A DNA stretch of 64,000 nucleotides. It comes from Protopterus annectens (Eukaryota; Chordata; Ceratodontiformes; Protopteridae). Of the stretch, positions 11,375 through 22,336 are shown in pieces (positions within the stretch are counted from its first letter, which is position 1; each line of letters opens with the position of its first letter). The translations under genes were made by a program, and so were the position numbers. The stretch lies in the NCBI RefSeq assembly GCF_019279795.1, contig NC_056744.1, positions 1,506,325,643-1,506,389,642 on the forward strand, written 5' to 3'. The notes below the pieces were generated by a model, which ran no database searches, had not been told where the DNA came from, and worked only from the letters and a program-made list of their open reading frames with translations.

Positions 11375-11390
11375 AAAATAACAGGCAGTG
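11375..11390. repeat. Left target-site duplication of the L1 element
   Basis: AAAATAACAGGCAGTG here is identical to 30425-30440. The L1 5' end begins at the next base. Confidence 0.85.
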
Positions 11391-11689
11391 GTAGAGGTGT
11401 GGCCAAGATGGTGGCAGGCTAACAGCAATGTTTCAGTTATCTGCTATTTGAATTATATTTCTTTTTTTTCCATAATAAATCTTTATTGTTATATTTGAAT
11501 TATATTTCTGACAGGAATTCTAAAATATAAGTTATTTTAATATCCTTATTTTTGTGGAATTAACTTATTTTCAAGTCTGCGGAAGATTTTGTTTTTGTGT
11601 TAATTCTCAGTTTTATTCATTTCATTATTTAAGCAAAAAGGTGTATGATTATTACTTCACAATGAGTTATTTCAAAACCAACAAGAAAT

Positions 11690-12120
11690 GTCAGTAAAGG
11701 AGCTGCAGTCACTTCTTACAAATATTCAAGACCTAGCGATAAAAATGGATAAAAGGGACACTAAGCTGGACAATTTAAAAAAAATATATACTGAACAATT
11801 TAATCAAATACATTAAATAATGAAACAGCAGCTCAGATCGTGTGCATTGAGGATGCTTTTAATGATATAGCAGGAAGGGTATCAGCAGATGAACATAATA
11901 TTGAATTTCTGTTAAAACAAAATACTCTACTGCTGAGCAAACTAGATGATCTTGAAAATAAATCTAGGAGGAATAATCATTATATATATGGATTACCAGA
12001 GAAAACTGAAGGTGACAACCTAGTTAATTTTCTTAACTGCTGGCATCCTAAGACTTTGAACTTCAGAGTAGAATAAAAAGATCTTGTTATCAGGCAGAAC
12101 TGTTAAAATCAAACACTTTA
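11690..12120 (+). pseudogene. L1 ORF1 remnant
   Basis: ORF1 encodes the RNA-binding coiled-coil protein of L1 ribonucleoproteins. It starts MSVKELQSLLTNIQDLA at 11690. After a frameshift near 11815 it continues in 11840-12076 with a heptad-like coiled coil. Then comes ENKSRRNNHYIYGLPEKTEG, the conserved start of the L1 ORF1 RRM domain (usually RSRRNNLRIxGxPE). It breaks near 12075 and its C-terminal domain is not found. It lies 300 bp downstream of the L1 5' end, as expected. Confidence 0.82.
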
Positions 12121-12164
12121 ATTAAAAAAACTAAAATCTAAGCAGAAAGTTTAAGTCCCAAGGA

Positions 12165-12450
12165 TATCAGGAACCAAGCAAGGGTGTCCTGTTCCTCCAT
12201 TTCTAGTTGTGTCATGTTAAGAGCCACTGGCAAAGAAAATATGGGGCTCAGACATTCAAGGATATTTCTGGTATAATAATCAAGAAACGTTGTATTTCTT
12301 TGCAGATTATATTATTTTGTGCTTGATAAAACCAGAAGAAGACATCTCAGTGTTACAGGACATCCTGGGACAGTTTCAAGTACTTGTGTGATAAAAACAT
12401 TAATGAGAACAAAACAAAGGCTATAGCTGTAAATTATGCACCCGTACATA
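12165..12450 (+). pseudogene. L1-type RT fragment, out of order
   Basis: The translation runs GTKQGCPVPPFLV, then EPLAKKIW, then YFFADYIILCLIKPEED. These match RT blocks of L1-like LINEs, where they read GTRQGCPLSP and FADDxL. The second Asp of the FADD box is Tyr here. The block directly follows ORF1 and precedes the L1 endonuclease by 14 kb, and the ORF2 at 26487-30140 has its own GCPLSP block. So this is either a remnant of a second LINE or a rearrangement. Confidence 0.75.
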
Positions 12451-12458
12451 AAATGGTT

Positions 12459-12730
12459 TAGCTGCGGTGGTGCAGCGGTAGCATTGTCACCTCACAGCAA
12501 GAGGTTCTCCCGTTCGATTTTTGGCTGGAGCACCTTCTGTGTGGAGTCTGCATGACCTCCTCATGGTCGAGTGGCATCCAAAAGACATGCGTGAATGGGC
12601 GTACCTTCGTTGAAGGTTGGGCATCAGGCTGGCACCTCAGCACCATAAAAATCTACTGCCAATCATTAGCAGACCGGAGTTCCGCTGTGGCGACCCCTAA
12701 CCGGGAAAAGCCAAAAGAACAAACAACAAT
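12459..12730 (+). mobile_element. tRNA-derived SINE with intact target-site duplication
   Basis: The head TAGCTGCGGTGGTGCAGCGG and the box B-like GTTCGATTTT show a tRNA origin. The middle (TTCTGTGTGGAGTCTGCATG) is shared with the V-core type SINEs. The tail TTCCGCTGTGGCGACCCC resembles the tail of fish and shark HE1-like SINEs, recalled from general knowledge. ATAAAATGGTT flanks both sides, at 12448-12458 and 12731-12741. The SINE is inserted in LINE sequence. Confidence 0.85.
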
Positions 12731-12741
12731 ATAAAATGGTT

Positions 12742-13217
12742 CAGCAGTTACCTATATTTATGTAGACATGATTATTCTGCAACATAATACTTTGTTGGAG
12801 GGAGGTAAGTGGAAAGTTAAGGAATACTGATATTTAAAGTTTATTTTTTCTATACTTATTAAATATATGATTTTAGCTGTGAGTCTTGGGCATTCAGATG
12901 CTTCTGTGGAATAACATGCCAGATTAATTCCTTATATATTTAATATTTGATATAATTGTTGATTGATGGCCATTTTTATAGTAATATGGCCTTAAATAGT
13001 GATGTCTTTTTTTTTCTTTTGTTAATCAAGTAATGGGTTACAACATTTAGATTAATTATATTTAGAATACTCCCTACTCAGTATTGGATGCATTTTCTGT
13101 TTCTTGCCCAGGCAAGTTATATACATGTAAAGTGAATGTCCTAATTGTGTTTATCTGTGTCATGAGAATTGTGCTTCGATTAAAGGAGCTTGTGATACTG
13201 GAGGAAGCGATGGCAGC

Positions 13218-13293
<76 letters not shown>

Positions 13294-14369
13294 CACATGG
13301 TCACGCATGAAAGTTAATTTGTAGAATGCATGAGGATGTAATGTTTTCTTTTATTGTTTTATATTTATTCTATGTTTAGTGGAGATATACAAACATTATA
13401 TGCTGTAACATTTATTGTTCTGATTTAGTCAACAAGATATATAACTTATTTTCAGTCACTTTCACATACTGTGATATAATCTTATGTGCACTAGCAGATG
13501 AATATTTTTAGGTTAATCTGATGTAGACTAATCCTGACATAAAGAATTGAATATTACTAGTACTATATAATCACAAAGATTTTAAGTAGTATTATAAAAT
13601 GTCAAATTGTCATTGAGATTATTAATCACAATGGCATTATCTCATTTACAGTAGTTTCACTTACACTAATTTACCAATAATGTGAGATATCCATGGGTTT
13701 ATAATTAGTAAATCTAGTATGTATATAGATTTATCAAATCTCTTTATTGATAGTATTCTAAATTATATCAGCTCAAGGATACATTCCTCTGTTTTCAGAT
13801 TAGTAAATATCTTATAGCAATGTTGGTTCAAATGCCTCATTTAGCCATTGTCTATTAAAAACAATACATGTTTTAGAAGTGATGTCAGAGATTACTACTG
13901 AAGAGTGAAACTGATAGAATTTGAGGTAATTTGGACTTGGCTGGAATATGAATTAATTAAATGTTGAACTGTGATGTTTGCCAGCATATGAAAATGCAAA
14001 TATTATATGTCTGATATACTACGATAAATCTGCAATTACAATATTAAGTCAGGTTTATTGATGGAAGCTGCATTGTCAACAAAAGTCACATGATTATAAC
14101 TACATTTATTGTCAAAATATATACATGTTATGTTCTAATATTGTTAGTATTGAATTCTATATTAAGATCATTATTTTATTTATATTATGTAGTACTTAGC
14201 TTTCATGTTTGATTGTTATGTTGTTTTTTAATGTTATATTGGTTGGTATTAAATTATAACATATGTAATCACAGGAGGTGATATGAGAATTTGAAAGTGG
14301 TTTACAATTTTGGAAGTAGTAATGCACTGTTTTTTATTAGGTTGATAATGTTGTTGATACTTCAAAGGG
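12742..14369. other. AT-rich non-coding part inside the L1 interval
   Basis: No coding sequence was recognised. It includes the (TA)n microsatellite at 13219-13291. Its composition resembles 25980-26480 on the other side of the Harbinger insertion, in line with both being L1 or older LINE sequence. Confidence 0.4.
13219..13291. repeat. (TA)n microsatellite
   Basis: This is about 36 uninterrupted TA dinucleotides. Confidence 0.95.
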
Positions 14370-15603
14370 GGAATTCAATAAAGCTTACATGGATTTTTGT
14401 TCCATGTAGGCATAGTGGCATGGTGCTTACATGGAAGTAAGCAGATGTGTGATCCAGTAAACAGAGCATAGGAACGTGCATGAACGTACCAACATGGAAG
14501 TGTCCATGGCATGCAAATCACCTCATAAGCAGGTGAACTGAATGCAAGTGATGGTGGTAGAGCAATCCAGAAAACAGACAGGCAGTCCTGTAGACCCTGT
14601 GTTGGTGTCCGAAATGTACACAGAAAAATTATGTGTACAGGATGTTAAATAGACAACAGGGGCTGTGATAGTGTAGTTCAAAGGAGAGAAATAGCATAAC
14701 AGACACAGATATGTGCAAAACTATTCACTGAGTCTCCAAAACCTAATAGAAAATAATTAAAAATGATCTTTTTTTTAATAATCAGGTTATGCTTGCGTGG
14801 CACGCTGTATTGCATAAACATGCTTTTATGAAAAAAAAATATTAAAAAGTGTAAAAATGAAAATTAGTAGTATGCGACAGTAATGCATTTTAGGCCCCTG
14901 CATGGAGTATGTGCAATGGTAGACTGCTGAGGTTACTAATGAGGCAGGGCCTGGAACCATGTAGTTTCCAGGTTGTGTGCATGGATTTCTATGCAAATGA
15001 GTTGGGGTTACTGAATAGCATAAATGGGTATCCACGTCCGCACATCCCATCCATGTAGGCAGAGAACCGGTGTTGGTGTCCACAGAAGTGGTAGCTGACA
15101 TAATTTGGGGGTGTGTCCATCTTCTTTTAAACTCATTGGCGCTCAGCAACTCCTGTTTGCATGGCACGCTGCTGAACTGAGCAGGGGAGTGTGTACAGTG
15201 TCTGCTAAGATTTATTTACCTTCAAGGCACATGTTTCATTGTGTTTGTGTGTGCTTGCACAGTGTGCCACTGTGCTGAGTATGACCTTCCATGGGGGTGT
15301 GTCTAGTGACTTCTAACATTGTTTATCTTTGAGGCATGGGTTTGTGTGGAGTGCTGCACTACTCAGCAAGCAAGGCTGTCAAAAAAAAACAATTGGCTTA
15401 GAAAGGCAATGATATACAAATTGCTGATGACCCTGTTTCATTTAAACTAGGGCCATTAAACCCTCTTAATGATGTACTTGGCAGGTGGAATGCATCATAG
15501 GTAGCCAATCACACCGGCTGCACCTACACCAGAGCACTATAAAGGTTGCATACACCCTACAATCTGATTTTACCCCCATACTCTGCACCAGTGGAGTACA
15601 AAC

Positions 15604-16766
15604 ATGGGATTTTTAAGTAAAGGAATGCTAGGGGCTGCTGCAGGTTTGCTACATCTGTATGTGCTAGATGCTGAGTTCATTGCTGCTGCTGCTGACAATA
15701 TGTCTAGACTGAAAAGGAGAAGAGTGTTCAGGCCCAGGGTAACCTTCCAGGAGCTACATGAGCTGGAGATTGTAGAGCACTATAGAGTGGACAGGGACAT
15801 ACTGCAAGAACTCACCGAGCTCTGCTGCCCTTAACTCAGACCCAGAGCCAACAGAGGCAAACCCATCCCAGTGGAAACAAATGTATTTGTAGCCCTTAGG
15901 ATACTAGCTACAGGTACTTTCCAAAGACAACTGGGGACATGATGGGGGTCTCACAGGCATTAGCATCCAGGGTACTCCATCATGTCCTGGATGCCATGCT
16001 ACCACATGCCAATGAGCACATTTATTTACCCCACACCCCTGAGGAGATGGCCAGCAGTGTGCAACTCTTCTACAATGTAGCACACTACCCTGAAGTACTG
16101 GGTGCCATAGATTGCACTCATGTTCACATCAAGGGACCACACGGTGAGGAGGGTAGAATCTATGTCAACCACAAGGGGTACCACTCTATCAGCTGCCAGG
16201 TCATGTGAAATTCTCAGGGTATTATCATGAATGTGTGTACTGGCAGCCCTGACAGTGACTCCCATATCTGGCACACATCACAGCTGTACTAGATGTTTGC
16301 TGGGAGGACATCCCATACTGCCATCTACGGGGGGATGCTGGCTGCACAACCATGGATGATGACACTCATAAGGAATGCACACACACCTACTGAATAATGC
16401 CATAATGAGGCACATTCACAAACTAGGAACATCATAGAGCTTGTGTTTGGGCTGCTGAAGTCATTCTTCCTATGCCTTGATATATCTGGTGGAGCCGTGC
16501 AGTACTCTCCAGCCACATATGCACAGATGTTCACAGTATGTGCTATGCTACAGAATATGATCCTGTGGAAACAGCTGCAGCAGGATCAGCAAAGGGAAGT
16601 GATACACAGCCCACCACCACTACCTAGATCACCACAGCCACACCCACAGGAGGACTTGGAGGAGGAACCCCCTGAGGTTGTCCCTGTTAGCAGATGTAGA
16701 TGTGCCCAGTATGCCCTGGCCTTGGCCAAGAGACAATGCATAGCACACGCTGCACTGACAACGTAG
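15604..16766 (+). pseudogene. PIF/Harbinger DDE transposase, broken
   Basis: This would be the nuclease that cuts and pastes Harbinger elements. The N-terminal part (15604-15834) reads RRRVFRPRVTFQELHELEIV with YRVDRDILQEL, the usual Harbinger head. The central part (15939-16208) has GVSQALASRVLHHVLDAM, then GAIDCTHVHIKGP with the first catalytic Asp, then NHKGYHSISCQV. After a stop, SPDSDSHIW carries a second Asp near 16250. GDAGC, seen in another frame near 16335, would hold the third acidic site. The C-terminal part (from about 16430) has RNIIELVFGLLKSFF. There are at least two stops and frameshifts. A Pro-rich acidic C-terminal tail follows. No Myb-like partner gene was found. Confidence 0.85.
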
Positions 16767-16799
16767 GGCCCTAGGGACTGACACCTTACTCTGACTCGC

Positions 16800-17189
16800 A
16801 TACATATAATAAAAATGATGTGAGCCAGCCCACACAACCTGTACCTAACCATGTATTGGCTGTGTGCTGTGTGCATCAGACAGTCAGCCCCGAATTACAG
16901 GTCTGCCAACTGCTGCATTCACAATTTAAGTCACTCTCCAGTACACCATTTATGGTGGGGTACTAGACTATGGTAGCATATGTGTGGACCTCCTGCATGT
17001 ATGCAAGGGAATATAGTGGGCTACTGGGCTACTTACAGAGATTTAACAGCCACTTGGGACAACAGGTACTCTGTCCAATAGTGTGTGCCCCTTAATATTC
17101 ACTAGGCCAAATGTATGGAAATTCCACTACATTTTTCAAGGGAGAATGCAAACAGTGGGGTCACAGGACAGTGACATGACTGCCTGTGT
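16800..17189. other. Non-coding stretch downstream of the Harbinger transposase
   Basis: No gene was seen. An ATAATAAAA word at 16806 could act as a polyadenylation signal. Confidence 0.35.
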
Positions 17190-17398
17190 CAGAAGAGCAT
17201 GAGGCTGGGGTGCATTCTGTGCAGAGTCTGCATGTCCTCCCTGCGTTTGTGTGGGTTTCCTCCAGGTGCTCCGACTTCCTCCCACATTACAAAGACATGC
17301 ATCTGGAGCCTTTCTTCTCGGGCCTCCGCTGAAAATTGGCTTCATTCCAAGTCGGACTTTCCCGGTTAACGAATGTAAAATAAATAAATAAAAAATAA
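17190..17398 (+). mobile_element. V-core type SINE
   Basis: The core reads TGCAGAGTCTGCATGTCCTC, then GTGTGGGTTTCCTCCAGGTG and CTCCCACATTACAAAGACAT, the conserved V-core seen in many fish and lungfish SINEs. The tail CTCCGCTGAAAATTGG...CCAAGTCGGAC ends in an (AAATA)n stretch. The tRNA-like head is degraded or missing. Confidence 0.75.
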
Positions 17399-17594
17399 AA
17401 TGAGCTGGTCATCCCCCACCCCCAACACATCAGTGTTCTCATACAACTGCTGTAGCAGTATGTCTGCAATGATATATCAGCAGAACAGACTATTCCAGGG
17501 CTGTGACATACAAGGTAAAATGCATATAACACAGGGGTGACAGTGTATGTCTGTATGCTGTTGATAGTGTGAGGAATGAAACCTCTTTGTCTGG

Positions 17595-17709
17595 CGGCTG
17601 GTATGGCTCACTGGGCTAGGGATATTAGCATGGGTGATGGTGTTGTTGGTTTGAATCTGGCAGCATCTACATCTTTTACATGTGAGGTACTCATATGGTG
17701 GTATTCTCA
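17595..17709 (+). mobile_element. Possible tRNA-derived SINE
   Basis: TGGCTCACTGGGCTAG resembles a box A region and GGTTTGAATC a box B. It continues CTACATCTTTTACATGTGAG. A similar ending, TTGTACATGTGAGTAAC, occurs at 24384-24400 after another weak tRNA-like head. A MITE begins 8 bp after it. Confidence 0.45.
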
Positions 17710-17717
17710 CAGGCTGT

Positions 17718-18012
17718 CATAATGCTTCAATCTGTTACTGCAAGAAAGTTGGACAAAGTCAGAGAGAATGGGGGGACAAAGGGCCAAGCCTGCAGCCAGA
17801 CATTATACATGCTCTGAGTAACCTAGAAGGTGGCTAGTATTACAGCAGTTTGCAACAAGTCAAATTAGCTGCAGGATGTAAAGGCCATCACTTAAATGTG
17901 TCAGTAGTTACAAATATTCAGTGACTGCATTTTACAGTACATTACCGGAAAAACATAACTGTATGAGGAATATGCTGGACATTTTACAAAAACATGTACA
18001 TTGAGAGGTATG
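17718..18012 (+). mobile_element. hAT-like MITE with 8 bp target-site duplication
   Basis: It begins CATAATGCTTCAATCT and ends ATTGAGAGGTATG, a decayed version of the CATACCTCTCAAC terminal repeat. Flanks are CAGGCTGT (17710-17717) and CAGACTGT (18013-18020), 7 of 8 identical. Its length is 295 bp. Confidence 0.72.
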
Positions 18013-18060
18013 CAGACTGTCACCCTGTGTGTGGTGTTACATCATGTACCCCAGTCACAT

Positions 18061-18379
18061 CATACCTCTCAACCTCTAAGAGCAAGAAATCTGGCCAAAG
18101 CCATGAATAAAAGTGGGACAAAGGCCCAAAAATTAGAACAAGTTTTAAATATTGCTATTACAAAGATAGAAAGTTGATAGAGTAACAGGTATTGCATTAG
18201 CATGAATCACCTGATGTGTATGAAGTCTGAATTTCTAATGTCTGTCATTAGTTCTTAACTTCAGTCTTTAATGATTTGCCACTAATTTGCCAGAAAACCA
18301 CAATATTATGTAAAACGGACCAAAACTATGAGGCAAAAATCTGGACATTCTGTTACAATCTGTACATTTCAGAGGTATG
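18061..18379 (+). mobile_element. hAT-like MITE with perfect 8 bp target-site duplication
   Basis: It begins CATACCTCTCAACC and ends AGAGGTATG. AGTCACAT flanks both sides, at 18053-18060 and 18380-18387. It is 319 bp long with no coding capacity. An 8 bp duplication is the hAT-superfamily signature. This is the best reference copy of the family in the window. Confidence 0.85.
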
Positions 18380-18387
18380 AGTCACAT

Positions 18388-19576
18388 ATTACGTTCAGCA
18401 AACAGCCCAAGGCGTTCCAGGGCAGCCGTTAACTTTTTTAGGGTATATATGATCTGTAAAGCAACAATATCACACTTACCAGGTACAGGACCACGGATGC
18501 TGGCCACACCTGATGGACCTATGAAAAGGTGAGGGAGAGGCATTGTCAGCACCACCAAATGTTGCAGCGCTACAAGGTGATATGTGCATATATCCACATG
18601 TACAGTAGCTACTCTGATAATGGCTATATTGTGGACATTCTGAGGATGTGTGCACAACCATGCATAAAACCCAATCCCCCCAATGCAGACCTGACACCCA
18701 CGTATGGGTATGTACTGCCTGCCACAATGACTGATTCAGTATTACAGTGGTGAACACAGTAAGCTTACCTGGATGCTCCTCTTCTGTGGACAGTGTGACA
18801 CTCACCTCCAGGATGTATGGTGTGATGATACCTGGGAGCTGTTGGTTGATCCTGGGTTCACCAGGAATTCCTCTGTGGTCGAGAGTGGTTATTCCATCGC
18901 AGCCCCTCCATCAGTGGCAGCATAATCCCTGGCAACAGCAGCTGCCCTTTGCCGGGCAGCTTTCACCATATCTGTGGCCTGGTGTCAGACCTGTCCAGGT
19001 TCTGTCCTGTTGGCCAAACTGATTAACAGCCCATGCAAGGTCAGTCCACAATGCTGCCCACTGTTCATGATTGTGCCGAACCCTAGAAAGCAAGATGTGA
19101 TGGTGGTGTCTGAGGCCATCCGGTATAATAATGTTCTCTGCAGTTGAGAATGGTGGATGTTTCCTGCAGAACATTGTTCCTAAAAGACAACAAGAGGAGA
19201 ACAGATTACAGGACCAAATACAAGGACTCCACTATGTAATAACCATTCGTACCCATAATGGCCTGCCTTATGCACTACTCCCTCACACATCATACCCCAC
19301 AGTCTGGCAACACACTATATGTGTGGCTGTCACCAGGATAGTAGCAATACTGAGTTATGTCCCTTTGTGCCATGACAGATTCTGCTGTATGTTCCTACAC
19401 CCATCACAGCAGTCTAGTGTGGTGTATTCCCTATGGGCATATTCCCACTAATATGTCATACAGCCACTGGCAGTGTGCTATTACAACATCTGTATGGGGA
19501 CAGTCCAGCAACACCAGTGTGCCACAGTGACAGAAAGGAATGCAAACCTGCTGTAGTATATGTTCCCTGTAGGCAT
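18388..19576. other. Non-coding stretch inside the Harbinger interval
   Basis: Short open frames here look spurious and no protein family was recognised. Confidence 0.4.
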
Positions 19577-19765
19577 CATACCTCTCAACTATACAGATGT
19601 TTGCAGAATGTCAAGATGTTTACCTTATAGATGTGGTCCTTTTCAAACAAACTTGTGGATGTCTGACAAATGGTTGGATGATCATTGATGGTTGATGTTA
19701 GAAAATAAAGACAGAATCTGACCTTTACGTCATACCCCTCAGAAAACCGTTATGCTACAGTAATA

Positions 19766-22203
19766 GGTTTACCTTTACAAACGCAAATTGCATATGTGAG
19801 AATGCTCGTATACGCGAACTAAATAAGCAAAACTAAAACCGCGAATCACAAAAAATATCGAAAATCAAATAGTGGAATATTTTTTCCAATTTTTTTTCGA
19901 ATTACACCACCGTGCATAAACTCCTCTGCTGTCCGATGAACCATACAAAACCAACTCATAGTATAAGTGCATACATCCAATGCAAGTGCCACATAACAGC
20001 CCTGTGATCCAAATAAAGAAATTCAGTGATGCAGTATGCAGCCACATGAGTCGTATAGGCAAGAAAGCACCATGAAGTAATGTGATCTACAAATAAAGTA
20101 TAGCAGAATAAATACATTTATGAGAAAGAGAAGTATATGGCAACTAACCACAAATCTCCTAGCTGTGAACTCATTACGTTTAGCCAGTAAATTGGTAAAT
20201 GGTGATTCCTTTTCTAGCAATCTTCTCTGTTTTGGGGAGGAAGGTAGACATAACAAGTGCCTATGTCTCAGATCATCCACATGGTTTTGCTCTAGTTGTA
20301 TGGCTTGTAAGATATCAAGCATGTAAAGGGTTTTCTTCACTAATAAACTGTGTAATCTCATGTGCCAACCCTCAACCGCATTCTGGCTATGAGGGTAGCC
20401 CATCCCACAAGTATAGTATTGATTCCAGAAGGTGCCATTGAACAAAGGGGGCACTCTCTCTGATGTATTACCTTGCATACCATAGTGACATGGCCTGCCA
20501 TAGATGTATGTCTCCTTAAAAAAGGTACACAGTGGCTTACCCTCCTCTGGTATGTCAGATTCACTCTCAGCGAACACACTACACATATCCCCAGGTGCCA
20601 CAAACGCCAATGCTGGTATCTCCTTGCACAACATTGCAAAAGATATTTTGCTTCCAAACTACCCTGCAAAATGTAATTTCTGAATATTTCACCACACAAT
20701 TTGGCACAGATGAAACCAACAACACTTGGTTAAGGTGTTAGGTAGATGCTTCCGAATAGAATTCACTGCAGCTCTTTCAGAATCTGTTAACACCATATTA
20801 GGCAACAATCTAAACTCATTTTCATTGCACAATTGCAATATTAAACCCCAAAAAGTATCATAACAATTCTCACTTTTACTGGGCAATATCCCATACACCA
20901 CAGGTACCGCCTTTCTGTTCACACCATCATTCAGTGCACAATGTATGGTATATATTTTTCTGCATTCAGTGGTGCTAATAGGAAAGGTTCCATCCACCAT
21001 TGTGTATTCTGACTCACACAGCATATTCAAATTATCCCTTGTAGTTATCACAACAACGTTGGTTTCACTAGGGGTATCTGCACTATGTTTTATAAGAAAT
21101 GAACCATTCTTCAATGGTAGCATCTCTGCAGTCATCTCCCTCAGGGTCCGGAAATCTTTGAACATAGCCAAACTTTGTCTGCACCTCTGCCTCCCAATGC
21201 TTTGTTTCAGGGCACTAGTATTTGGTAACTCATTTACCACATTGGTTGATGTACCAGCTAGGACTTCTGCACCCATCTTGCAGGGGTTCTCCACAGATTG
21301 CTCTGTACGACGTTTCAATTGTTCTTTCACTCTCATTACCTGCCCTTGTACTACATCAGGTGTATGGTAATGTGGCATGCTTTTACTCAGTCTATAGCCA
21401 TTTATATCTGCTTCAGTTACACATCTACCCTTACACCTTTGTTTATTTTTATGCGTACAACACCAATACTGCTTAACTTGAACACACTTCTCTTGGTAGT
21501 ATTGATAACCATCTATTATCAACAATTCCCATCTCTTTTGAGTCCTGCTTGTACTGTACACTGAATTCAATTTGCCTGGTGCATAGTCCAGCGAAGTTCC
21601 TTCTCCAGCCTGAAAGACATTTAATAGTACATTGACTACTCTGTAGTACTAAAATACAGAACCATATCAGCAGTTACACATTATCTATGTTTGACTGCCC
21701 TAGCACTTTTAAACATTTCCTTCAGCTATTACCATAACACAATATGAACAGCATGTATTGCACATCTTTGTTAATCCATACATCCTGCTAATGCCATAAT
21801 ATATATAGAAGTTCAGTGCATACATATATCAGTAGACTGTCCTTGTAATACCACAACTGTTTTCCCTTTGTGTTACTAACATATTATACTGACTCCTACC
21901 TCCATATTCCTTAGATTGTCTGGTTCATAGACTACTCCTGGATTAGGTAATAACCACTGTCAACGTGCAAATCAAATGCTGCGGGTACCAGGAAGTGTAA
22001 CAAAGGATGCCGGCAATACATATTTATGTATGCGACATTACTTAAGGTCGTACTCTATTTATGCGAATGTTTAATGTGCAAATGATATGTTGCAGATGAC
22101 CTTTAGTCATTTGCACATATGTGGTTCGACTATATGCAATTTTGAAAATGGGCTTTCGAACATACATTTGCCCATTTGTGATTCGTGTTTATAAAGGTAA
22201 ACC
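19766..22203 (-). mobile_element. MULE (Mutator-like) DNA transposon
   Basis: Both ends are recognisable. The left reads GGTTTACCTTTACAAAC, and the reverse complement of the right reads GGTTTACCTTTATAAAC. Nine-base flanks ACAGTAATA (19757-19765) and ACAGCAATA (22204-22212) differ at one base; 9 bp duplications are typical of MULEs. Inside is a FLYWCH-DDE transposase on the minus strand. The element is 2438 bp, has no other insertion, and sits inside a hAT-like MITE. Confidence 0.88.
20023..21612 (-). pseudogene. MULE transposase with FLYWCH zinc finger, two nonsense codons
   Basis: A DDE transposase would cut and rejoin the element ends in the nucleus. Numbering from the codon at 21570, residues 13-72 form a FLYWCH-type finger: W14, the segment GYQYYQ, then YWCC, CKGRC, and HYH near 68. 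The first catalytic Asp is D193 (YTMVDGTF), the second D263 (MVLTDSE), followed by CCWFHLCQ. The Glu is near codon 400 (SQNAVEGWH). TGA at codon 294 and TAG at codon 304 interrupt the frame, which is otherwise continuous on both sides. The frame stays open upstream to about 21612, where TCTTTCAG could be a splice acceptor. The C-terminal residues after about 20150 look hydrophobic and may be read-through. Confidence 0.85.
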
Positions 22204-22336
22204 ACAGCAATATCCATTCTTACTTTGTACGGGCAGTATTTATACTCTGTCACTAAGTTTGGCCCTTTAACCCCCTCCCCATTAATTATGGCTGTGTCCT
22301 GATTTCTTGGTGTAGGAGGTTGACAAGTATGTTGGG

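Larger units (their letters stand above)
19577..22331 (-). mobile_element. hAT-like MITE split by the MULE insertion
   Basis: The left part starts CATACCTCTCAACTATAC at 19577. The right part ends GGAGGTTGACAAGTATG at 22331. Both match the family in minus orientation. Removing the MULE and one copy of its duplication leaves about 299 bp, the normal family length. The 8 bp flanks GTAGGCAT and TTGGGCAT agree at 6 of 8 positions. Confidence 0.75.

Noticed and set aside
13084..13317. Open frame ending in a Tyr-Ile repeat
   Set aside because: The repeat is the (TA)n microsatellite translated.
16586..16876. Minus frames over the Harbinger C-terminus
   Set aside because: They are shadows of the Pro/Glu-rich coding strand of the transposase.
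20945..21370. 141-codon plus-strand open frame
   Set aside because: It lies antisense to the MULE transposase, whose domains are clear on the minus strand.
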